This document shows positions 56,340 through 64,000 of a stretch of DNA of 64,000 nt, piece after piece. The notes beneath the pieces are model-generated. The model worked only from the letters and a program-made list of their open reading frames with translations. It did not search any database and was not told the origin of the DNA. Both the position numbers and the translations under genes were made by a program. The stretch is from Corallococcus macrosporus (GTDB taxonomy: Bacteria > Myxococcota > Myxococcia > Myxococcales > Myxococcaceae): assembly GCF_017302985.1 (NCBI RefSeq), contig NZ_JAFIMU010000007.1, forward strand, positions 3,177,001 to 3,241,000, in the 5' to 3' direction. Positions within the stretch are counted from its first letter, which is position 1; each line of letters begins with the position of its first letter.

Positions 56340-58073
56340 CTAGCGCCGCAGGGAGATTTCCAGGCCGTACTGCGGATCCATGCCCGTCTGGCCGTTGGCC
56401 GTGACGCGGTCCATGCCCACCTGGGCGGACAACCGCAGGTTCATGCCCGCGAGCCGACCCATCACGCCCGCGGCCACGTGGCCGGTGAGCAGCGCGGGGT
56501 CCGCCTGACGGAAGCCCGGCGCCGTGAGGCCCAACAGCCCCCAACCCACCCCCACCTCCGCGAACAGCGGCGTGCGCGCCGGGGCCTGCAAGCCCAGCAG
56601 GCCCTCCACCGTGAAGCGATGCAGCCGGATGCCGTCGCGCGTCGCCAGCGGCGTCACGCCGTACGCCCCGCGCACGCCGTAGTAGAGCAGGTCCAGCGAG
56701 GACGACGGCGTGCGCCACGACAGGCTGGGCCCGGTGGCGAACTTCGCCAGCCCCAGCGGCGAGCGCCCCGCGCCCAGGCCCAGCTCCAGCTTCGACGTCC
56801 AGTCGGACGGCGCCGCCACGGCCAGCGGCGAGCGCGCCCCGCCGATGACGGACGGCTGGAAGGGGCTGCTGAAGTCCACCGGCACCAGCCCCACGGCGGC
56901 GACGTACTCGTCGTAGAAGGACCGGTCCAGCGGCACGGCGAACAGGCCCCGGCGCAGCGCCTCCTCCGCGGGACCGCGCTCCTGCAACTCGCGCGGGCGC
57001 AGCTCCACCGTGCCGGAGGACAGCTGCGCCAGCGTCACGCGCGCCTCCGCGTTCGGCGCGCGCACCCAGTACACGTCGCGCGGCGGCAGCAGGATCTGCG
57101 TCCACTGCTGCTGCGAGCGGCGCACGTCCACCAGCCGCTGGCCGTCCGCGTCCTCCACGGAGAGGCGCGCGTACTCGAAGCCCGCGGGGAAGGTGACGGA
57201 GGGGCCTTCCGGGGCCGGGCCCACCAGCGGACGGCGGGGCTCGGCCGTGGGCGCGAAGGCGTTGACGGACAGGCGCGCGGGCATGCCCTTCACGCCGTGC
57301 AGCGAGGCGGCCACGAACGCGGCCAGCTCGCTGTACTCCACCTGCCCGTCGCCGTTGATGTCCGCGCCGCCCAGCAGACCCGAGCGCGCCACGTGGCTGA
57401 AGACGCCCGCGCGGATGCGGGACCACTCGTGCGTCTCCCCGTCCTCGCTCTCCGCGAAGAGGGCGCCCACGTGCGGGCGCGACGCCAGTTGCTCGCGCGC
57501 GAGCACCCCGCGCAGCTCCGCCAGCACCGCCGCGTCGGGCGTGCCGCCGCGGCTGCCCACCACGCCGGAGGCGCGGCACGCATCCGCGATGACGTGCACG
57601 TAGTCCGCGCCCAGCGGATCCACGAGCTCTGAATAGAGGCTGGTCCGGTCCAGGCGCGCGTCGGCGAGCGTGAAGTAGGCGCGGCCCGCGTCGTCCGTGT
57701 TGCCGTGGCCCACGTAGACGATGAGCACGTCCGTCTGGCGGCCCGCCGCGTGGTCCGCGAGCGCCGCCGCCTGCAGGTGCTTCACCGCCTGCTCCACCGC
57801 GGCGCGCGTGGGCGCCCGCGCGGACTTCAGCACCAGGCTGCCGCCCTTGCGCGTGGCCTCGTCCGGATCCACCAGCAGCGTGGTCTCCACGCCCAGCCGC
57901 TTGAGCGTCTCCGCCCACAGCACGCCGTCGTCGTCCGCGTAGCGCAGCGGGGCGAGCGCCGGGTCGTCACTGCCGTTGTGGGCGATGACGAGCGCGCGCC
58001 GGACGGTGTCCGCGAATGCCTCCGGAGCCGCGACGAGCAGGGCCGCTCCCAGGAGCACTTCCAGCTTCTTCAT
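56340..58073 (-). CDS. Caspase-fold protease with EF-hand and C-terminal barrel-like domain
   Basis: A 577-residue secreted protein (signal peptide about 1-21). The caspase-like domain (about 24-235) has catalytic His123 in YVGHG and Cys166 in DACRASG. A canonical EF-hand loop, D-I-N-G-D-G-Q-V-E-Y-S-E (238-249), follows directly and suggests calcium control. Residues 250-370 form beta-rich modules, and the last about 180 residues have alternating strands with a C-terminal Leu-Arg-Arg end that resemble an outer-membrane barrel. It is coupled by ATGA to the anti-sigma gene. It probably belongs to an envelope stress module. Confidence 0.85.
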   Translation of the reverse strand: MKKLEVLLGAALLVAAPEAFADTVRRALVIAHNGSDDPALAPLRYADDDGVLWAETLKRLGVETTLLVDPDEATRKGGSLVLKSARAPTRAAVEQAVKHLQAAALADHAAGRQTDVLIVYVGHGNTDDAGRAYFTLADARLDRTSLYSELVDPLGADYVHVIADACRASGVVGSRGGTPDAAVLAELRGVLAREQLASRPHVGALFAESEDGETHEWSRIRAGVFSHVARSGLLGGADINGDGQVEYSELAAFVAASLHGVKGMPARLSVNAFAPTAEPRRPLVGPAPEGPSVTFPAGFEYARLSVEDADGQRLVDVRRSQQQWTQILLPPRDVYWVRAPNAEARVTLAQLSSGTVELRPRELQERGPAEEALRRGLFAVPLDRSFYDEYVAAVGLVPVDFSSPFQPSVIGGARSPLAVAAPSDWTSKLELGLGAGRSPLGLAKFATGPSLSWRTPSSSLDLLYYGVRGAYGVTPLATRDGIRLHRFTVEGLLGLQAPARTPLFAEVGVGWGLLGLTAPGFRQADPALLTGHVAAGVMGRLAGMNLRLSAQVGMDRVTANGQTGMDPQYGLEISLRR

Positions 58074-58870
58074 GGAGAATCCTTTACCCGGACCTCCTGC
58101 CTGAGCACCACCACCCCCTCCGTCGTCCCGCCGCGCAGGGCCGCCAGGGTGGCGTCCGGGTGCTCGGAGAACGTGGCGGTGACTTCCGCCATATCGGAGC
58201 CCGTGGGCAGCGCGACCGTCAGCTCCAGGGGGCGTTCCTCACCCGCCTTTCCACTGAGCGCGAAGGGACCGTTGACCTCCTCGTGGCCGCCGGCGCGCAC
58301 GCGCACCGCGACGTGGGTGTAGGGCGGACGGGCCCCCGCCGCGAACGCGAGCGTGGCGCCCGGGGTGCATGCCGTGCCGGTGCGCAGCTCGCGCAGGGAC
58401 TGGCCCGGCGCCGCGCAGAAGACGCGCAGGACGGGCTGGGCCAGCGGCGCGGTGGGCGGGGTGGGGTCATGCACGGCCCCCCGCGGGCTCCACTCGGGTT
58501 CACCGGGCTCGGTGGCTGCGGTGGGGCCGACGGACCCGGGCGTCACCACCACGGCCAGGAAGAGGGCGGCGAGCGTGGCGCCGAGCACCGCCAGCGTGGG
58601 CCACCGCGCGGGGGCGGCGTCCGCGGGGGCGGCGGCGCCGAGCGCGGCCTCCAGCCCGGCGGCGGTGAGCGTCTCCAGCTCCGTGGAGGTGGGCGTGTCC
58701 GTCTGGCCGGACTCGAAGACGCGGTGGGCGCGGGCCCACTTGTCGTAGCGGGTGCCGCAGCGGGCACAGGCGTGGGCGTGGCGCAGCAGCCGCGAGGATT
58801 CGGGGGCGGACAGCTCCCCCAGGGACCAGCGCGTCAGTCCCGCGTCCACATGTCGTTCGTACCACTTCAT
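58070..58870 (-). CDS. Anti-sigma factor (zf-HC2 type) with periplasmic part
   Basis: About 266 residues. The N-terminal zinc anti-sigma motif is His in HAHAC with C-A-R-C, a membrane helix lies near 102-122 (LAVLGATLAALFLAVVV), and the rest is periplasmic. ATG 58870 has GGGAG 6 nt before it. Overlaps by 4 bp with both the sigma gene upstream and the caspase gene downstream show a strictly coupled three-gene operon. It should hold the sigma factor inactive until a periplasmic cue. Confidence 0.87.
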   Translation of the reverse strand: MKWYERHVDAGLTRWSLGELSAPESSRLLRHAHACARCGTRYDKWARAHRVFESGQTDTPTSTELETLTAAGLEAALGAAAPADAAPARWPTLAVLGATLAALFLAVVVTPGSVGPTAATEPGEPEWSPRGAVHDPTPPTAPLAQPVLRVFCAAPGQSLRELRTGTACTPGATLAFAAGARPPYTHVAVRVRAGGHEEVNGPFALSGKAGEERPLELTVALPTGSDMAEVTATFSEHPDATLAALRGGTTEGVVVLRQEVRVKDSP

Positions 58871-59565
58871 GGGATGCTCCCGAATGGGATGGCGCACAGC
58901 AGGGCCAGGGTGGCCAGCAGGGCGCCCAGCTGCAGGCTCCCCGGGACGACGTCACTGTCCAACCAGCCCGAGTCCTTCAGGTGTTCGGTGAACTGCAACC
59001 GCAGGCGGCGCTCGCGCACCCGCACCTCTCCGCGGGTGAGCTTCAGCTGGTCCGCGGCGGACTCCTGCGACAGGCCGTCCATGAACCTCAGCTGCGCCAG
59101 GGCGCGCCCTTCCGCGGGCAGGGCCTCCAGGAAGCGGCGCACGATGGAGCGGACCTCGGCGCCCAGGGCCTCTTCCTCCGGGCTCTTGCCCTCGGTGGGG
59201 GCGTGCACGAGCTCCGGCGCGTCATCCAGCGGGATGGCCTCGCGGGCCACGCGGCCGGAGGCGCGCATCAAATCAATGGCGGTGGAGCGGGCGACGGTGA
59301 GCAGGAAGCCGAGGTAGGGGCGCACGCCGTCGTACGCCTGGCGCATGTGGGGCCGGAAGGCCCGGACGAACGTCTCCTGGTGCGCGGCGTCCAGGTCCAG
59401 GGGCGTGAGCGCGACGGAGCGCATGCCCGTCTCCGAGTGCACGGAGAAGCGCCGGGACAGGTAGCGGAGCACTTCGGGTGAATAGGTGCGGTAGACCTGG
59501 GTGAGCACGGCGGTGTCACCCCGGCGGAAGGCCTCCAAGACTGACCGCTCGGTTCCTGGCAACAC
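58867..59565 (-). CDS. ECF-type sigma factor with C-terminal membrane segment
   Basis: A 232-residue sigma-70-family factor. Region 2 has AHQETFVRAFRPHM and RPYLGFLLTVARSTAIDLMR, and region 4 has RFMDGLSQESAADQLKLTRGEVRVRERRLRLQF. The last about 20 residues are hydrophobic (LGALLATLALLCAIPF), a likely membrane helix, which is unusual for a sigma factor. It starts at GTG 59565 and leads the anti-sigma/caspase operon. A linker of about 40 residues separates regions 2 and 4. Confidence 0.9.
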   Translation of the reverse strand: MLPGTERSVLEAFRRGDTAVLTQVYRTYSPEVLRYLSRRFSVHSETGMRSVALTPLDLDAAHQETFVRAFRPHMRQAYDGVRPYLGFLLTVARSTAIDLMRASGRVAREAIPLDDAPELVHAPTEGKSPEEEALGAEVRSIVRRFLEALPAEGRALAQLRFMDGLSQESAADQLKLTRGEVRVRERRLRLQFTEHLKDSGWLDSDVVPGSLQLGALLATLALLCAIPFGSIP

Positions 59566-59727
59566 GCGGGATGGCTCCGTGTCATGGAGGCGCCCGGCCG
59601 GGCCCCTTCTGGAAATGAGATACGAAATGACCCTGGAAATCGGGTCGTCCCCACACGCACGGCGCGCGTTTTATTGAGCCGGAGCCCCCGGGTTGTTGTG
59701 GACCGGGGAGGGTGGGAGTTCCACTCA

Positions 59728-59755
59728 CGCCGGGCCCTATCGCAGGGGCCCGGCG
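59728..59755. other. Perfect hairpin between divergent sigma and membrane-protein genes
   Basis: A perfect 10-bp inverted repeat (CGCCGGGCCC and its complement, arms 59728-59737 and 59746-59755) with an 8-nt loop lies 24 bp before the start of the gene at 59779. Both neighbours point away, so it is not a terminator for a coding gene. It may be an operator or a structured mRNA leader. Confidence 0.4.
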
Positions 59756-59778
59756 TCTGGCCGTAGGGTGCTGGGATT

Positions 59779-60660
59779 ATGTCCCGGGCCGTGACTCCCC
59801 CCGAGCTTCCGCAAGATGACGGCGAGGAGCCTGCCCCTCGTTCTGGCGTGTCATTTCCCACGTACAGCCTCAGCCGTCTGAAATGGCACCATGTCCAGGG
59901 GGCGCCGGTAGGACCGCCTCCCGAGCCTGTGGACGTCATCGCCCCGGACCTTCCGCCCAATGACGGCGAGGCGCACGCCTCCCGTCCTCCAGCGACGGAT
60001 GCGTTGGAACTCTACCGCCTCACCCACCTGGGGAAGCGCGACGGCTGGGCGGAAGCGGTGGCGCTGCTGGTCGCGGCCGTGGACGTCATCGCGGCGGCGT
60101 GGATCCTGGGTGCCCTGGCGAGGCCGGACAACGCCTGGATCGTCCCGCTCTCGGCGGTGCTCCTGGCGGTGACGGGCGTGGCCGCGGGCTCCTACCTGGG
60201 CAGGCCCTGGGCGCGCCAAGCGCTGCTCGTCACGCCGGCCGTGCTGACGGTCATCGGCTGGATGAAGGGGAGCGAGGACGCGAGGCCCCTGCTGTTGATG
60301 GGGGGCCTCTTCTTCACCGGACTCGCGCTCTTCGCGCACCGCAGCGCGCGCAACCAGCTCTTCTTCCAGCGGGACGTCCCACGTCCGGCGCTGGAGCGCT
60401 ACCGGGCACGGCAGCAGGACAACCCCATGGCGCACCATGCCTGGCGCTACGGCCTGGCCGCGCTGATCACCCCCCTGTTCGCGCCGCTCGCCGTCTTCTG
60501 TGGTGCATGGGGGCTCCGGCTCGTGGTCCGGGAGGCACGGCCCCGTGCCGCGCTGGCGCTCGGGGGGCTCGTGCTGGGCAGCGCGGTCCTGCTGCTGTGG
60601 TACCTCCACGCACTGGAGCTCTACATCGCGCTGACGAGGCTGCTGCGCGACCCACGGTGA
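59779..60660 (+). CDS. Membrane protein of unknown function
   Basis: A 293-residue protein with an acidic, Pro-rich N-terminus of about 75 residues that holds two similar short units (PPELPQDDGEEPAP and APDLPPNDGEAHAS). About five to six membrane helices follow between 90 and 285. I recognise no family. ATG 59779 is the first codon after the hairpin at 59728. It is divergent from the sigma operon and stops 7 bp before the convergent kinase gene stop. Confidence 0.75.
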   Translation: MSRAVTPPELPQDDGEEPAPRSGVSFPTYSLSRLKWHHVQGAPVGPPPEPVDVIAPDLPPNDGEAHASRPPATDALELYRLTHLGKRDGWAEAVALLVAAVDVIAAAWILGALARPDNAWIVPLSAVLLAVTGVAAGSYLGRPWARQALLVTPAVLTVIGWMKGSEDARPLLLMGGLFFTGLALFAHRSARNQLFFQRDVPRPALERYRARQQDNPMAHHAWRYGLAALITPLFAPLAVFCGAWGLRLVVREARPRAALALGGLVLGSAVLLLWYLHALELYIALTRLLRDPR

Positions 60661-60666
60661 GGACCG

Positions 60667-62604
60667 CTACGGGAACGCGTCCACCACGGTGTAACCAGCG
60701 CTCCTGCTGATGATGGCCGCGCCGGGTTTGGAGCCTTCTTCCTTCCACCAGCCCTCGGGGTTCCCGAGGATGAAGCAGACCGGGTAGACACGGCCATCAG
60801 GTGTCTCGGCCCGGGTGTAGTGGCCCACCACCCGCTCGCCGCCCGTCCACAGCCGTCCGTAGAGCAGGGTGCCTTGGGGAAGCCGTCCATAGTCCTCCTT
60901 CTGGAGGCTGACGATGTCACCGTCGCCCACCGTGACCTTGGTGGCATCCGGGCGGAAGGGATAGCGGATGTCGACGGTGATGCCCGCCTTCCCATCCCTC
61001 CTCAATCCCAGTGTCTTCATTGCGTCCAGGGCGTCCTGGGGACAGCGTTGAGGCGCAGGCTTCAGTGGCGTGCCCGCGCAAGCGACCAGGGTGGACGCCG
61101 CTCCGACGGCCAGCGTGCACGTCCGGGCGAGTGAGCGGGCGCGAGGCGAGCGGTCCTGCTTCTGCGGAAGGGTCATGGCTTCCTTCTCCAGCGGAGGCGG
61201 CGCGGGGAAGGGAGGGGCCGCTCCGGGCGCGGCAGCTTGGTCGGGCCCGGACGGCGGCGCCATGGCCGGTGACGCGGCGGTCGGGGATTCGCCGGCATCA
61301 GGTGCCTGCATAACCCCCAGTCCCCAGAGCAGCCCCGCCGTGATCATCACGGCGACCGCCTTGACCATCACATGGCGGAAGATGGCCCACCGTGCCTGCC
61401 CACGCCGTGCCGGGGTCGCGGCGACGATGGCCTTCGCTTCCATCCGGGCCACATGCGCTGGCACACGACGACGCAGTTCGCGAGCGTCTCGGAGCCGCCG
61501 GAGCCGGTCCACTCGCTGGAGGCGTGCGTGCTGGAGCGGCACCTCCTGACCCGGCGCCACCGGGCCCTCCATGCCGGGCGCATCCTGGGTCGTGCGGGAT
61601 TGGGGCGAGGGGGAGCGAGCCCAATCAAACAAGGGCAGGTCCCAGGTCTCATCCGCGCGGCTCAAGAGGTGTCTCAGCTCGGAGGCCAGGGCCGTGGCGC
61701 TCGCGGGCCGCCACTCGGGGGCGAAGGCAAGCAGTCGGGTGATGAGTGACGCCAGGTCCTCCGGCACGTGGGGATTGAGTGTTGAGGGCGAATCGGGCGC
61801 ATGCCCGTGGGCACCACGCAGCACCTGCGCGTTCCATGCGGAGACCGGGTAGGTCTCGGTCAGCAGCCGGTAGAAGGTGACGCCCACGGCGTACAGTTCA
61901 TCCGCCACGGAGTGGCTGGGGTGCTTGGGGCCCTGCGCGGAAGGCGCTGCCATCCGCCGCAGGTGGAGCTGCGGGCTGTAGTAGTGCGCGGTGCCGGGAG
62001 GAAGCTGGCCCGTCCCGGTCAGCGGAAGGACCTCGGGATGCCAGCCCGCGCCCCAGTCCAGGAGCGTGAGCCGTCCTCCTGGTTGGATCCGAAGGTTGTC
62101 GCCCTTGAAGTCCCGGTGCAGGACGCCGCGCCCATGCGCGAAGGCCAGCACTTCCGCCGCCTGGAGCAGCAAGGCGCCTACCTCCCGAGCCGAAGGATTC
62201 CGGGCCTGGGACCACGCGTAGAGCGACTCACCGTCCACGTACGTCATCACCAGGAACGGGTAGGCCCCGGCGCCGGGCCGCCACGAGCCCCTGGCAACCA
62301 GCCGGGGCACGGCCGGGTGCCGCAAGCGGGACAGGACTTCCGCCTCGCGGAAGAACCAGGGGCTGTCGAGGTGGCGTGCGAGCTTCAACGCATATTGCCG
62401 GCTGCGTGGGCGGTCCCTCCTGCGAACGGCATAGACGGTGCCGTAGCCACCCGCCGCCAATCGTCGCAGGACCTCCCATGGACCGATGCACGTGCCAGCG
62501 GAAAGCGCGTCCACGGACATCACATGGGGAAGGGAAGGGTCGAGCCTCTTCCGCACGGGCTTTGTCGAGGAAGGCCTTTCCGGAAGGACGTCATGCGTGC
62601 TCAT
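60667..62604 (-). CDS. Membrane-anchored Ser/Thr protein kinase with C-terminal extracytoplasmic domain
   Basis: A 645-residue kinase. Gly-loop GGYGTVY, catalytic Lys in YALKLA, HRDFKGDNL (Asp/Lys/Asn), and D-W-G in place of D-F-G. An activation segment GTAHYYSPQ follows. A basic juxtamembrane part is followed by a membrane helix (about 412-432) and a periplasmic C-terminal domain. Residues 477-645 start with their own Met, a leader and a lipobox-like V-A-C-A-G, as if a lipoprotein gene had been fused in frame. The kinase gene is coupled (ATGA) to a DUF2381 gene, a common pairing in myxobacteria. Confidence 0.9.
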   Translation of the reverse strand: MSTHDVLPERPSSTKPVRKRLDPSLPHVMSVDALSAGTCIGPWEVLRRLAAGGYGTVYAVRRRDRPRSRQYALKLARHLDSPWFFREAEVLSRLRHPAVPRLVARGSWRPGAGAYPFLVMTYVDGESLYAWSQARNPSAREVGALLLQAAEVLAFAHGRGVLHRDFKGDNLRIQPGGRLTLLDWGAGWHPEVLPLTGTGQLPPGTAHYYSPQLHLRRMAAPSAQGPKHPSHSVADELYAVGVTFYRLLTETYPVSAWNAQVLRGAHGHAPDSPSTLNPHVPEDLASLITRLLAFAPEWRPASATALASELRHLLSRADETWDLPLFDWARSPSPQSRTTQDAPGMEGPVAPGQEVPLQHARLQRVDRLRRLRDARELRRRVPAHVARMEAKAIVAATPARRGQARWAIFRHVMVKAVAVMITAGLLWGLGVMQAPDAGESPTAASPAMAPPSGPDQAAAPGAAPPFPAPPPLEKEAMTLPQKQDRSPRARSLARTCTLAVGAASTLVACAGTPLKPAPQRCPQDALDAMKTLGLRRDGKAGITVDIRYPFRPDATKVTVGDGDIVSLQKEDYGRLPQGTLLYGRLWTGGERVVGHYTRAETPDGRVYPVCFILGNPEGWWKEEGSKPGAAIISRSAGYTVVDAFP

Positions 62605-63530
62605 GGGGCCACCTGCTCCCAGCGGATGCCGCGCTCTCCCTTCGAGTCGAACAGCTCCAGGTTGAATCGCACGTCGAGTGGCATGTCCTTAGGGACAAGC
62701 CACTCCACCATCACGGTGGCTCGGCTTCCGGGCGCTACCTGTGTCTCCTGCATGAGCAGGGGATATTCGCGAGCTGGCATCACAGGCCCGCTGGGGGCAT
62801 GAGCTGTCACGCGAGCAAAGCCCGGCACCCATGAATGGGTGCCATCGGAGTTGACCAGCGTTGTGGCCAGGACCCGCGTGGCTCCCGAGCGATAGCTCAC
62901 GTGGGGGCCCTCGGCGGTCATGCCCATGCTCGCGGAAGGGTCTCGGAGATAATCCACCGCGACACCTTCACGGGTGACATCCCCCATCAACACCGCGCCA
63001 CCCAGTCCACGCAGCGCGCACTGCGCCCGCAGCGTCGCGAGTCCTGCTTCCGTGACAGCGCACCGGGCCCGCAGGTCCGCGAGCTCCTTCCCCAAATCCT
63101 GCGCGGTGCGCCCCTGCCGGAACACCTCCACCTGGGAGTCCACCTCCGCCGCCACGGTCGTGAGCACGAACCCCACCTGTGCCGGAGCACCCGGTCCCGC
63201 GAAGCGCACGGTGAGCACGGGCTCCTTCCCGGCGGGGATGTCCATGGACGCCTTGAGGACAAGCACGTCCTCATGCACCGCCACGCGGGAGAAGAAGGGC
63301 GCGAGCACGCTCCGGTCCACGGACTCCGGAACGATGGGCGCATCGAAGGTGACGGTGGTCACCTCATGGGCGGCGACCCGCAGCGGAAGCAGCGCCGGAG
63401 GCTCCTCCGCGCGCAGCGTGAGCTGTCGGGCCTTGCGCTCTCTCATGACAGGAGTCGGGGACTGCGCCACCGCCGAGGTGCCCATCAGGACCGTCAGCAC
63501 CAGGGGAATGACCGAAGTGGACAGCGACAT
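62601..63530 (-). CDS. DUF2381 family protein
   Basis: About 309 residues with a signal peptide (VLTVLMGTSAVAQ). DUF2381 is a myxobacterial paralogous family often next to a Ser/Thr kinase gene. The body has two parts: an N-terminal beta domain with FDAPIVPESVDRSVLAPFF and AGKEPVLTVRF, and a C-terminal part with CALRGLGG, GVAVDYLRDPSASMGM and VEWLVPKDMPLDVRFNLELFD. It may be the periplasmic partner of the kinase. The start is ATG 63530, with GGAGG 9 nt before it; GTG 63533 is also possible. Confidence 0.9.
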   Translation of the reverse strand: MSLSTSVIPLVLTVLMGTSAVAQSPTPVMRERKARQLTLRAEEPPALLPLRVAAHEVTTVTFDAPIVPESVDRSVLAPFFSRVAVHEDVLVLKASMDIPAGKEPVLTVRFAGPGAPAQVGFVLTTVAAEVDSQVEVFRQGRTAQDLGKELADLRARCAVTEAGLATLRAQCALRGLGGAVLMGDVTREGVAVDYLRDPSASMGMTAEGPHVSYRSGATRVLATTLVNSDGTHSWVPGFARVTAHAPSGPVMPAREYPLLMQETQVAPGSRATVMVEWLVPKDMPLDVRFNLELFDSKGERGIRWEQVAP

Positions 63531-63608
63531 CACGGGTCACCTCCATCCTTCAAACCTAACAGATAGGGGTGACACGCAGGGATGTGCGTCGCGACGCTGA
63601 ATTCTCCG

Positions 63609-64000
63609 CTACGACCGCCGGCCCGTCTTCCGGGCGAAGTACGCGCGGTTGAACGTGCCGAGTCCCCACATGCGCGGGTCGTCCGGATGCTCCAGCTTCG
63701 CCAGGGACTCGTCGCTCTGCTCCGCCAGCCAGCGGATGAAGTCGTCCCTGGAGGCGAAGGTCTGCTGCGCTCGGGAGTCCCCCTGGATGTACCGGAGGCC
63801 CCGCGCGTACGAGCCGTCCCCGGACCGCCACAGCGCGCGGGACACGCCTTCGCGCGGATCCACGGTGAGGGACAGGTCCGCTCCCGCGTCCAGCATCTCC
63901 GCCACCCGCTGCGCCAGCGCGCGTCCGTAGCGCCGTGAATCGAAGTGGGCCTCCGACCGGGCCTGCTCCCTGGCGTCGTGCTGCCGCTGGGCTTCATCCA
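63609..64000 (-). CDS. Unknown protein, 5' end outside window
   Basis: The frame is open to the window edge, so about 130 C-terminal residues are visible and the start is missing. They are rich in Asp, Arg and Ser and contain SRRYGRALAQRVAEMLDAG, DDFIRWLAEQSDESLAKLEHPDDPRMWGLG and FNRAYFARKTGRR. The F-x-x-W-L-A-x-Q-S-D-x-S-L pattern occurs in many small bacterial proteins of unknown role. I assign no function. The stop is 78 bp upstream of the DUF2381 start on the same strand. Confidence 0.6.
   Translation of the reverse strand, partial: DEAQRQHDAREQARSEAHFDSRRYGRALAQRVAEMLDAGADLSLTVDPREGVSRALWRSGDGSYARGLRYIQGDSRAQQTFASRDDFIRWLAEQSDESLAKLEHPDDPRMWGLGTFNRAYFARKTGRRS

Overview
The window is very GC-rich, almost completely coding DNA with strong codon bias. 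It carries several families typical of or expanded in myxobacteria: a DUF2381 protein next to a Ser/Thr kinase, an MglA-like Ras GTPase, a Dif-like chemosensory operon, poly-HAMP hybrid kinases, ECF sigma/anti-sigma/caspase modules and many lipoproteins. I infer a member of the Myxococcaceae (Corallococcus/Myxococcus type). No rRNA, tRNA, IS element, prophage or CRISPR array was seen, and no gene-free stretch exceeds 300 bp. The longest gaps (about 200-270 bp) lie between divergent genes or ahead of promoters.

Layout. 1-8.3 kb: the 3' part of a giant poly-HAMP hybrid histidine kinase, then a REC-PAS-PAS kinase. 8.4-10.3 kb: a formylglycine-type sulfatase. 10.3-12.9 kb (minus): three translationally coupled genes, an EamA transporter, a lipoprotein with a VRR-NUC-like C-terminus and a DUF3396/TsiV-type immunity protein. 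This looks like a lipoprotein toxin/immunity pair. 13.1-20 kb: hrcA, a diacylglycerol-kinase-like lipid kinase, a histone-H1-like basic protein, a HAD hydrolase, two lipoproteins, a site-2 protease and a coupled zinc-ribbon membrane protein. 20.2-22.2 kb: a DinG/XPD-type Fe-S helicase whose end overlaps a convergent TonB receptor.

22.1-34.0 kb (minus) is the clearest functional unit: a beta-propeller lipoprotein, a PQQ-dependent alcohol dehydrogenase with a lanthanide-type Asp-x-Asp signature, a MoxJ-like binding protein, a cytochrome c, caa3 oxidase subunits II, I and III, a small membrane protein, CtaG, a second cytochrome c, and a TonB-dependent receptor. Most neighbours overlap by 4 bp. 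The set could pass electrons from periplasmic alcohol oxidation to oxygen, and the receptor could import PQQ or a metal chelate.

34.1-40.8 kb: a DUF5684 membrane protein, two PilT-like ATPases, a GNAT acetyltransferase, and an MglA-like GTPase coupled to a PocR-domain kinase. 41-44 kb: an SH3-like lipoprotein behind an AT-rich promoter, an MgtC/DUF4010 membrane protein, and an aquaporin fused to a degenerate arsenate-reductase/LMW-phosphatase-like domain. 44-50.3 kb: thiL, then an MCP-CheW-CheY-CheA-CheC operon. 50.4-53.1 kb: larB-larC and a double VOC protein. 53.2-59.6 kb (minus): a DUF6311 membrane protein, a lipoprotein, and an ECF sigma/anti-sigma/caspase operon. 59.8-64 kb: an unknown membrane protein, a Ser/Thr kinase with DUF2381 partner, and a gene cut by the window edge.
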